Made by a program: the position numbers and the translations under genes. From Siphonodentalium dalli (lineage: Eukaryota; Mollusca; Scaphopoda; Gadilida; Siphonodentaliidae), in contig CP136065.1 in NCBI GenBank assembly GCA_032622095.1, forward strand, positions 56,851,949-56,915,948: a stretch of 64,000 nt of DNA, written 5' to 3'. This document shows, piece after piece, positions 11,901-23,900 of this stretch. How positions within the stretch are numbered: position 1 is the first letter of the stretch; each line of letters opens with the position of its first letter. The notes below the pieces were generated by a model. The model did no database searches and was not told where the DNA came from. It worked only from the letters and a program-made list of their open reading frames with translations.

Positions 11901-14900
11901 AAATTTGCTGAACGTACATTTGTGAATACTCTGAACATTACCATTAACTTCCATACTCGAAAGTTGAAAATAGCACTATACTGAGAAACGTACCATTGTA
12001 TTATTATATTATCACATTGTCTGTTTCGAAGTCTGGTATAACTAATAGATAAGACTATTTCATTTTGTTTAAGCTATCGCCTGTAAGATCGTGTTGGAGA
12101 CAATTGCTGTTGGTGGTTTGATCTCTTTGACAACAGTTATGTGAGAAAGTGTGTGCATATGTATTGTATATAAATACCGGGAGATATATAGAGGATATGA
12201 AATGAGTGTTTCTCTCATATGATATTTATGAAACGAGTCTAAGAATTTTCAGTTTTCTCGAGCCTCCGGCGAGAGAAAACTTAAAATTCGTGACGAGTTT
12301 CATAAATATCATATGAGAGAAACACGAATTACATATTCTATTTATCATATGACACATATAAATTGATTATAATGTCCAAAACGCACACAAAGCACTAAAT
12401 AGCTATATGACATCGGCAGCAAAAGGTTAATGTGACGTCACTTCATTGCACCGGAAACGCAATTACACCTGGTGAACTAGCAGAAATAATATGCACGCGA
12501 AGATATAGTGCGCTATTCTGTTCTCAGTGTGTGACATTATATCGTATGTTTATTAGATAAATACGAATTACATATTCTATTTATCGTATAACAATGTCCA
12601 AAACTATATATTTCAAGATTATAATTGCGAGAATTTCGGCATCGCGTTGATTGACGCGCACGAATTTGACCTGCATTTAGTTAGAGATACGGCTCGGTCG
12701 CGGCTGCCATTCAGCCAATCAAAACACACTTTTTGTCAACAAACCAATCAAATTATCGGAAGGTGATATGAACTAGTAGTTCATATGAACTAGTAGTTCA
12801 TATGAAATTGATTTATGACATTCTTTCCAACGTAAATAATGATTGAGTCATATGATAAATACATGTCCGGGAGATATTATAAGTTAAAGTGTCTCCGGTT
12901 GTCTTATATATGGGGTACCAGGCGAGGTGGGACCAATACCACCCGACGCGAATAACGCTGTAACGTACTTACCATATCGACAATTTTATCTGACATTAGA
13001 AACATTCAACCAAGCACGAGTTTCAATGAAGAATGTAAAACTACGAAAGCGCATTAGGGTCATCCGAAACAGACCGCACCCAAAACATACAAATACACAA
13101 CTCGTTATAACGACTTGTAAAAATAAAAACATAATGCGCTTTCGTAATTGTTTAGAGTCTTTAGACTCGAGCGGTTTGGACGGTATATGTTTTTAGATTT
13201 TTTGCTCCCGTGTGCATTTTGTGAAGAAATATAGAGGCAATGCTAATGATGTTGCGTGATATGTCAGGCATCAGAAAATAAATTTTAGACACATGTGGGT
13301 CCCGACTGGGTGAATTTATGACGTCGCCACCACCCAACAACTCAGAGCAGGCACTGAGTCAGTTTGATCAATTATTGAGCTGGGAATATTTTTCTACTGC
13401 TGTGAAACAGTTACAACAGGCTTCCCTTTGACCGAAAAATTAGCTACATTAAACCAAGATGGCCGCCAAAATGGCGACCGAAATTTAAATTGATGAATTT
13501 TCACACTTGTCTCTTAAACATTAACGATTGTTTGAAAGGGGTGGCTAATAGCAAATTAATATTAGAAATATTTTAACACCTAACCATTTGGACAACATAA
13601 AATGTCCTACTTCGGGTCTTATTCCTGACAGCTATCTTTACAATTTGCATTCGTAGATATGCTATGAAAGTTTTTCCAAAAATCGATTTTGGAACTCGAG
13701 TCTGGTGTTAAAAGAAAATATCTGAATTTGGTAAAGAAAATGTTTCATGATTTTAAATATATGGATTGCCATATACTTACCATCAAAACAGAGCATCTAC
13801 ATTTAAGATGGCGGCCAAAATGGCTGCCAAACTAGATAAATAACTAAAATCTGTCCAATTCACATCGTACCACTCCTAATTATGCGCGAATTGGCGAACA
13901 TAGGTGAATATAATGTATCCATGCTGGCGAAAGTGCAGTTATGAACCAATAATAATATTGTGTGATTCATGGCTGTTTATACCCCAAAAAGTCAAGAGAA
14001 AGTAACCAAATAAAATAGATTTTTAAATCATCAATATGACAGCAATGAACATTTCAGAGTCAGGAAGGAAACATTAGATAGGAAAATGATTTTATTTCTA
14101 CACTAATTATACAATTACATCAACTTTCTTCTTGGTAGAGCACGTTGGACCTCAACATCCAAGATGGCTCCCAAAACGGCGACGGAAATTCGACTAAATA
14201 TGATTTTTCACACCCGTCTCTTAAATCAATCACAACTTTTTGTAATGAAGAATAAATTCTGACATCTAACTAATCGGTAAGCATAACCTGTTGGATTGAC
14301 ATATCAGTATGATTAGCCATCTACATTCAAAATGGCGACTTAGGTAATTATCAGAATGGAGAAATCAACCAAATTTGCTAAAGTTTCTTTGATAACGCAC
14401 CTAACGTGGGTTTCCGTGACTACTGGTCAACACATTTGTTCCATGTTGGAAAAAGATCCAGTACTTATGAAACGATATGAATATTTTGCGAACACTCGCT
14501 GTTTATTACCGACATTTCAATACCATATATAGTTTACATTTAATGAACTGAGTGTGTATACCAGGGGTATAGTATGACAATTACTTTGTTGTATAATACC
14601 ATACGAGAGCCTACAAATGTGCGCACTGTACCTCTTCTGCGAACAATAATTGCGTTGGCGGATTTCTACCAGGCTTATTTTATGGGGAAAATATCACCTA
14701 CACCTTCGGCGACTAGAGATAAAATATATCCAGGGGCGCAACAAAACAGAAACTATTGTGGAGCAGCGAAAAGCTCATCTGTCAACTCACTGACTTCGGA
14801 CCCCAGATTTGCGAAAGAGTGGCTGATTTTGCTTGATGAAACTAGGATAGGAAAATAGCACCATACAATGATTCGCAATGGTATCGTTGAGTTCCATAGA

Positions 14901-17900
14901 TGATATAGGTCTCTGGGCATCACATATACTGCAAGTTTCTTCCGAGAATGGTCTCCCATCCCTGTGCAGGTATATAGGCATCAAGTTTATATTTGATACA
15001 CTCATCGTGTCATATTTGTCACATGATTGTGTTACCGAACTTCGTCCAGACTTGCGTTGTATGGTCTCATAAAAAATTCACGCAAGAAACATGTTCATAC
15101 CCAATTCCGTTTCACATGCCTGCACTTATGTACTTGTATCGGCCACTGGCAAAGCTATAACGAACCTAATAGACTATATAGTCTTGCATTCCTGCACCAT
15201 GCCTAGTCTGAAATTTTCCAAGGCGGTCATCTTGATGACGTCATAAGATCACCCAGTCGCGATCCCCAGGTGTCTAAAATTTATTTTCTGATACATGAGA
15301 TATCAAGCAATATCAGCAGCATAGTCGCTATATTTCTTCACAAAATGCACACGGGAATACATAAGAGCCTCTACAATTTGTTTGAATTCGGAGTGCTTCA
15401 GTTTTCGCAATGGCCAGCTATAATCTTTAGATGTACATTGTGTGTAATTCACATTTCCGATAATCCGATTGTATTATTCATTAAATTTCACATCATATGG
15501 TTCGAGGTACCAGTAACTCTTGAGTTGTCCTGTCTATGGAAGGCCAGTTTACAATATTAATACATACCGATATACAACTCTCACCTATAATATTTTCTGT
15601 CTTGTTAAGGGTCTCACAGCTGGTAACTTCTGGGCATACATCTTTGAATGTTAGTGGCTTTCCACTGCGTCTGACATCTATATTCCAATATAGGTTATCT
15701 GGCATGAAGTTGAAAACTTTCCTGGTCGACGTGAATCGGGGCGCCCAATAGAATCCCCTCTCTTCGGGGTCTGGCTCATACGGATGGTCAAAATAAAGAT
15801 GGGTAGCTTGCGACATGATGATCTGTAGAACAAGAAGCAGTAACAACTAAGTCGCATCATCAGATAATTTTATGGTGCTCCGTCAAGAGAGAACATGACG
15901 TGTCGTCGTGATTGATGTCTAATACTATTGTCTGTTCGTTCAGTTTACAATTTGTACACTTCAAATGTGATCAACTATGAATGTGTATGTTTGACGCCAC
16001 CAACTTCTGATTTCCTTTACTAGTTTGTGTTCGTTCAGCTTCAAATTCATACCATATGTCGTCTGTTGAACTAATTATCTGAACATTTCCCACCACTGAA
16101 TATGAATCATTCTGCTCGTGTATTATCTGTTTTTCTGTCGGTTGTCTGCTTTTATTAACACCCCTCCAAATGAATAATATACCGTTCCAAAGTATACTGT
16201 TATAACTGATTTGGGAGAGTCAATTTAGTATAGAAATGGTTAATTATATAAACTGATCATACTGAGCGACTTCTTCCCCTCAGTCTGACGCACACAAATC
16301 TAACCTTGTAACCAGCGTTTGCTAGTCTGTAAGCTTTGTCGGCACTTCCCCACTCCCAGACATTGTTCCATGCATTGCCGTATACTTCGGTGTTGGAAAA
16401 GAATGTTCTGTTAAACGTTTCGGTACTTTTGTGATGCATAAGACCATCTTCCCATGCGGCTAAGTTGAGTCCCAGATCAGCCGCTATGGTTGAAACCGTC
16501 TGAGCAAAATGCGCACGTAAGTCTGATGTGCTGTTCATGTTGGGGTCATCCTCCATCATGCTCTGACATGCGGTACTGTTAATCCACGCCCCGTCAGCTA
16601 CTTCATCTCCTCCGAAATGATAAATTATTAATGGAATTCCAATCTCTTCGTGATATCTTTTGAGCTCTGATATGACTTTTTTGACAAATGCATATGTGGA
16701 ATTAAGGCATGGGTTAACAGCGTTATCGTTGAAATACTGCACACTTTCATATTTAGAGGTATCGGTTGCGTCTGAAAGCAGATATTCCATTGCTCCGTCC
16801 GTGTCTCCAATATCGGACAGTGTTCTTTGCCTAGCCTCCATGGACTTTATTGCCGCTCGCGCATGTCCCGGCATATCCACTTCCGGTATTACTTCGATGT
16901 GTCGATTAGATGCGTAGCGAACAATGTGCTTATACTCTGCTATGGAATAGTATCCTGAACCGGAGTTATCTGTATCAGGCCCGGAGCCTAACTGAGGTAT
17001 AAGACAACTCAGCTCAGCTAGGTCATGACAACGTTGGCTGCCGATCTGAAGATACGCAAAGGAAATTATCACGTCATCACGATAATATTATATGTTATTA
17101 ATTGGTTGTTTCCATATTGGCCGAGTTATGAGGCCGAGGTCTGTCGTATTAATACGACAGACCGAAGCCTCATAACTCGGTCAATGTGGAAACAACCAAT
17201 TAATAAGTATTTTATTAATTAGCAACATTGGCCATTGTTATTTCACAGGTTGAATATATTAATATAGATATACACCATTGTGCGCTTTATTAAATTAACA
17301 ATTATTCCTGCAATTTGTATTCTTGTTAACTTAGTGAATAACTTGAAGCGATTTCACAGTACTGTCTGTTTCCACTGGGAATGATATTGATACGGATAGT
17401 AGTTCATCCACGTATATTTACTCCCAAAAAAATCAGTGACAGTCCGTAATTCATCCGAAAGCAACTGTAATCTATCTTCTACTTATTGCGACCGATAACC
17501 TGTAGCTAAAAATTAATAAATAGTCTGTATAAACACGGCAGACCTCGGCCTCATAACTCGGCCAATATGGAAACTACCAATTAATCTCATATATATTTTG
17601 AAGACCTCTGTCTGTATGTATGTTTGTTTGTTTGTTTGTCTGTCATTAATACAAATCTACGATTCTCGACCGATCGGGACGAAACTTGGTACGTGTGTGT
17701 AGTTTGACCAGGCGGTGGACGTTGTCGTATCGGCGAGCCCGTGCGGCGCCCGCTTCGCGCATGCGCAGACGAGATCTCGGGAACGGGTTGAGCTATCGAC
17801 TTGAAATTTGCAATGTGAATGTATCTTGCGCCGGGTACAAATTGTATCGGGTCGCCGAGCCCGTGCGACGCCAGCTTCGCGCATGCGCAGACCAGATCTC

Positions 17901-20900
17901 GGAAACGGGTTGAGCTATCGACTTGAAATTTGGGGTGTGAATGTATCTTGCCCCGGATACGAATTTTATCGGGTCGCCGAGCCCGTGCGACGCCTGCTTC
18001 GCGCATGCGCAGACGAGATCTCGGCAACGGGTGGAGCTATCGACTTGAAATTTGGTATGTGAATGTATCTTGCCCCGGATACGAATTTTATCGGGTCGAA
18101 TAGCCCGGACAACGTCGGGCTCATCGGCTAGTCTCATATATATTTTGAAGACCTCTGTCTGTTTGTCTGTCTGTTTTTCTGTTTGTTTGTTTGTCATTTA
18201 TACAAATCTACGATTCTCGACCGATCGGGACGAAACTTGGTACGTGTGTGTAGTTTGACCAGGCGGTGGACGTTGTCGTATTGGCGAGCCCGTGCGGCGC
18301 CCGTGCAGCGCATGCGCAGACGAGATCTCGGAAACGGGTGGAGCTATCGACTTGAAATTTGCTATGTGAATGTATCTTGCCCCGGATACGAATTTTATCG
18401 GGTCGCCGAGCCCGTGCGACGCCAGCTTCGCGCATGCGCAGACGAGATCTCGGAAACGGGTGGAGCTATCGACTTGAAATTTGGTATGTGAATGTATCTT
18501 GCCCCGGATACGAATTTTATCGGGTCGCCGAGCCCGTGCGACGCCAGCTTCGCGCATGCCCAGACCAGATCTCGGAAACGGGTGGAGCTATCGACTTGAA
18601 ATTTGGTTTTTGAATAGCCCGGACAACGTCGGCATCGACTTGAAATTTGGTTTTTGAATAGCCCGGACAACGTCGGGCTCATCGGCTAGTCTCATATATA
18701 TTTTGAAGACCTCTGTCTGTCTGTCTGTCGGTTTGTCATTAATACAAATCTACGATTCTCGACCGATCGGGACGAAACTTGGTACGTGTGTGTAGTTTGA
18801 CCAGGCGGTGGTCGTTGTCGTATTGGCGAGCCCGTGCGACGCCCGTGCAGCGCATGCGCAGACGAGATCTCGGAAACGGGTGGAGCTATCGACTTGAAAT
18901 TTGCTATGTGAATGTACCTTGCCCCGGATACGAATTTTATCGGGTCGCCGAGCCCGTGCGACGCCAGCTTCGCGCATGCGCAGACGAGATCTCGGAAACG
19001 GGTGGGGCTATCGACTTGAAATTTGGTATGTGAATGTATCTTGCCCCTGATGCCCAAAATGATGGTTTATATAGACAGAACACAACGCGCATCTTAATCG
19101 AGAATCTTTTATCGAATGAGTTGCGGATGGCGAAAGGATATATTTCGCGAGAGCGCAGCTCGAGCGAAATATAACTTTGCGCCGTCCGCAACGAGTTCGA
19201 TAACAGATTCGAGATTATGATGCAAGTTGTGTTCTGTATTTATTCTACACCATTCAGTCAGATAAGTTCAACCCATGAATGTCACCTCCATTGTTACTAT
19301 AACCACCTTTATTGTGATTTAAGTCTGACAAATAGCCAGTAATTATGGGGGGATCACCGGAAGCGGATGATCGACGTAATGTACGTCATCTTTCTTGGCG
19401 ACAACGTCAACAAGAATAGTTCCGGCTTGTATTCCACTAGAGGTATACACTACTATGTATTCAATGGCTGGGATTCCGTTGAATACATGTGCCTCACGTC
19501 AATGGGTGTGGAATATATAGACAGAACACAACGCGCATCTTAATCGAGAATCTTTTCTCGAATGAGTTGCGGATGGCGCAAGGATATTTTTCGCGAGAGC
19601 GTAGCTCGAGCGAAATATAACTTTGTGCCGTCCGCAACGAGTTCGATAAAAGATTCGAGATAATGATGCAAGTTGTGTTCTGTATTTATTCTACACCGTT
19701 CAGTCAGATAAGTTCAATCCACGAATGTCATATCCATTGTTACTATAGCCACCTTTATTGTGATTTAAGTCTGACAAATAGCCAGTAATTATGGGGGATC
19801 ACCGGAAGCGGATGATCGACGTAATGTACGTCATCTTTCTTGGCGACAACGTCAACAAGAATAGTTCCGGCTTGTATTCCACTAGAGGTATACACTACTA
19901 TGTATTCAATGGCTGGGATTCCGTTGAATACATGTACCTCACGTCAATGGGTGTGGAATAATTTCCAGTACTAATCCCAGTCTGGGACTACCATTTTTCA
20001 CAAATTCTTCAGAATCAAAATCTCAAATAATTTGGTCTGATTGATTGAATAATACATGTTTATTTTCACTCGCTAAAACAGTACACTGATGTTATATATA
20101 TAGTGTGCGTAAGATCGTATTTATTGACAAATAATATGCACAGGATTAGATAGCGAAAGACACTTAATCGGGTTCACGATTAGACAGCGATTGATATTCA
20201 AACGCAGTAACAGGTGACATGCGAGGTTGGGATTGCATTTCGAAATAAGTATCCTGAGTTAATCGGAAGGGTGATAACTCTAAATAGAATATACTTTGAC
20301 GAAATAACGGAGATTTGTATGAACGAATTTACAACACACGCTCTTTAAAGATACGGACGGCGTTGGCGGTGGGTATGCTGTTAAAATATTCACCTCCGTC
20401 AAAAACCGCCATAAACAGAAAGAATAGTAAAATATAGACATACCTTGTTCTTATACCAATCATAAATATGACATAAACAGTATGTTATTGTCAAATGTTT
20501 TTCCTTTGTTATGTAATCAAAAGCAAAAAACGTTACAGAACCTGGCTTTTGTTTAGATCCGGATATTGTAAACATAAATAGACATAACACACCGCGCATT
20601 TTAATCGAGAATCTTTTATCGAATGAGTTGCGGATGGCGCAAGGATATATTTCGCGAGAACGTAGCTCGAGCGAAATATAACTTTGCGCCGTCCGCAACG
20701 AGTTCGATAAAATATTCGAGATTAGTATGCAAGTTATGTTCTGTATTTATTCTACACCGTTCAGTCTGATAAGTTCAATCCACGAATGTCACCTCCATTG
20801 TTACTATAGCTACCTTTATTGTGATTTAAGTCTGACAAATAACCAGTCATTATGGGGGGGGGTCACCGAAAGCGGATGATCGACGTAATGTACGTCATCT

Positions 20901-23900
20901 TTATTGGCGACAACGTCAACAAGAATAGTTCCGGCTTGTATTCCACTAGAGGTATACACTTATATGTATTCAATGGCTGGGATTCCTTTGAATACATGTG
21001 CCTCACGTCATTTGGGTGTGGAATAAAGAGCGTTAATTGTTACTGTTTTCCTGATATGGAAATAATAAAGAGCGTTTATATCACTTGTGTGTGATTAACC
21101 AATAGAATTGCGCTGTGTTATGTAAACAGAAGCAAAACTTCTGTAACACGAGCAGGCTCTTGTTTACGTACACCATCGTACGTATTGACGACAATATACT
21201 ATTTGCGCCCTGATTATGTTTGGCATATGAACAAAACTATATATAGTTTAATATTCCTTCTGTTGATATTGATTTTAAGCAACATCGCTCATAATATTAA
21301 TGTCGGCATTACAGAGGACCCGGCTATTCTTGACGATGATCAGCATTATGATTAATGTGAACCAAGATGTAGAAAATCTTTACCTCTGTTAGTTCTGGAA
21401 GTCCATTAATTTCGATCCTCCATGCCTCGTCGTCCGTCAAGTGGAAATGGAATTTATTGAGTTTATACATGGCCATAACGTCGAGCATTCTCTCTACGTC
21501 CTCAACGCTGTGGAAGTTTCTTGCCACGTCCATATTCATACCACGAAACCCGAATCTGGGCTCATCCGAAATCGTAGTTTCCGGTACCTTATCGTTGTGC
21601 AGTAAGGCGAGCAAGCTTTGGATGCCGTAGAAAATACCAGCCGTACTCGAGCTATTTACTCGGATCATGTTGGTTTGAGGATCTATGTGTAGAGAATAAG
21701 CCTCGGAGTCGGTAGACGGCGTCAGTTGTTCGAGAATGATTATATCCCTTGTTTTCCCATTTGGACCAAGAACGGTGTGAATTCCCAGTGACCTCATCTT
21801 ACCTGTAGAAGACGATTAATAGTCATGCAAGAGAATGACTTGGGGAAAAAAGATGAAACAAGAATATACGTCACTGTGCAGAGAGGCTCGCGTGTATAGC
21901 CTGTGACGTGTAGCCTGTAAAGGAAATGACAGCAAAGCGACACTGAATACCAGAGTACGAAAACAAACTTTGCAGTTATCAGGGACCATCTCTAACAACA
22001 TTTTGGTAGTATCATAATGAGTGTGTATGTACGGGGGATAACTCTTTAGTAGTTGTATACATTTTAAGGAACTTGTGGAAATAGGTTGAGTTATCACTGG
22101 TTAATGATCATAGTCGGCCGATTGTAACTAACTTCGATGACGATGACACATACATACTTGGAATTATTCTGAGAGAAAAAAAACCCCGCAAGTCACACGC
22201 TACAACTGGAACCTCTCTGTTATGTCATCTAGTATAGATCTTGCCATGAATCTCTACTCTGGCTAACGCCCATAGAGATCATATTCAATCAGTACAAAAC
22301 ATTGGAACTTGGAAGTTTTGACAGGGAAACTTATAAAGTCGAAATATTACGCGGGGAATATATTTCTTAGTTGTTATCTCTTCCTTAACAATGTACTTCA
22401 TAAATAAACATCGAATTAATTACCCAGTAAATATTCCGAAATTGCAAGCGACGCAAAGCAAAATCGCTCACAAATTCACTCAAATCGTGAAAATTCCAGT
22501 TGGGACCTTCACGTACAGTGAAGTACATTATTAAAGAACAGATAATAACTATAACAAATATATTCCCCTCGTTATTATTTTTCTACATTATAAGGTTCCT
22601 TGTCAAAACTTCAAAAAATATCCAAGGTTTTGTACATGTGGAATATGATCTCTATACGGACGTTAGCCAGAGTAGAGATTCATGGCATGATCTAGTTATC
22701 TAGGTACAACAGCAATGGACTATCACCAAATATATACAAATGTAGCGCCAGTTTTGTCGACAATTGACAATTTAACTCAGATATGACCATTGCATATGAT
22801 AACGCTGTGAGTTTTATCAGAAGATAAACTATAAATATCGGATTATATATCTTGTAATTGTGTCATGCAGTATAATTTGCAAAACTATGTCATATTTTGA
22901 CGGGTTCTGTCAGTCAAGTGTGAAGGCACCAAATAAATCCATGCTGGGTATACCATATCATTATACATCGCCGTTGGAGAAAGGCCTTCAACTTCGGGTT
23001 TGATTGTATACTCATTGCATAATTATATAAGGTTAATCTATAGGAGAGCGAAAAATCACAACAAAGTCGACGAAGCTGCATAAGATACGGTCGCGTTTCG
23101 GTGATGAAATACTGAGACATATACATGTATATGAATAATTGCATCAGGTTATATATGCATCTTACCCTCCAAAAGATTTTTTATCTAAAATATGCATATT
23201 TTTCTTATTTTACATTTCATATTGCATACGTGCGTGTAGACACATATATATATGGTAGATGATACCGTAGATGAGGACCAGGTAGTCCGTCTAAGTTTCA
23301 AGAACTTTTCCTTCACCCCCTGTCTTTGTACCCTATCATACTAATAACATATGTTTAAATCCAAGTCTGCAAATAGCGTGCCTGTCATTTTCAGAATGAG
23401 GTCCCCAGAGGGTGAATTTAGTGATGCTATTCCGCACAGCGGGCTAGCATCACCAAATTCACCTCTGGAGACCTCATTCTGCTTGGGCCTCATCTTCTGG
23501 GAAGTATATACAGTATAAAATTAACCTTTTTTTTATAGTTTTCCCTTCTGGGAAGTTTCTATATCCCCTAATTTGCAGCAGATAAAATGCATAATCGAGG
23601 TGCCCAATGGGTGAACATCACCAACTTCAACTGGGGAACTTCATTCTGAGCCTTAGTCTACCATAGCAATTGAGGGCCTAAGCAGAATGAGGTTCCCAGA
23701 GGGTGAATTTAGTGATGCTAGTCCGTTGTGTGGGATAGCGTCACTAAATTCACCCTCTGGGGACCTCATTCTGCAAATGACAGACACGCTATTTGCAGGC
23801 TTGTTTAAATCAACTAGTATTCTTTGACTTGCACGTCAGTCCACGCGTGCTTGTAACCCCTGTATGTGTACCCTGCCAATATGTAACGTGTTCAGCTGCT

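Larger units (their letters stand above)
1278..17080. repeat. Segmental duplication, copy A
   Basis: Collinear with 43419-58830: matching starts near 1278 and 43419, and matching blocks occur around 2.65-4.5, 4.55-5.2, 6.9-8.3, 9.38-11.3, 11.85-13.15 and 15.5-17.08 kb. Matches resume at 19966-20340 (against 60000-60180 and 62852-63070) and 21280-21802 (against 63390-64000). Gaps are mobile-element insertions private to one copy. Confidence 0.9.

Noticed and set aside
14753-15005. Possible alternative exon between A exons 5 and 6
   Set aside because: The joint 15585 to 7223 is already in phase and gives continuous GH20 sequence; the ORF lies in a transposable element.
15270-15560. 96-codon plus-strand ORF
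   Set aside because: Runs across the arm of an inverted-repeat element into the antisense of the gene A splice region; no support.
17587-19057. Numerous 75-146 codon ORFs with repeated KIHSHSKFQVDSS and RACADQISETGG peptides
   Set aside because: They arise from the 122-bp Helitron-like minisatellite, occur on both strands and change phase between units.
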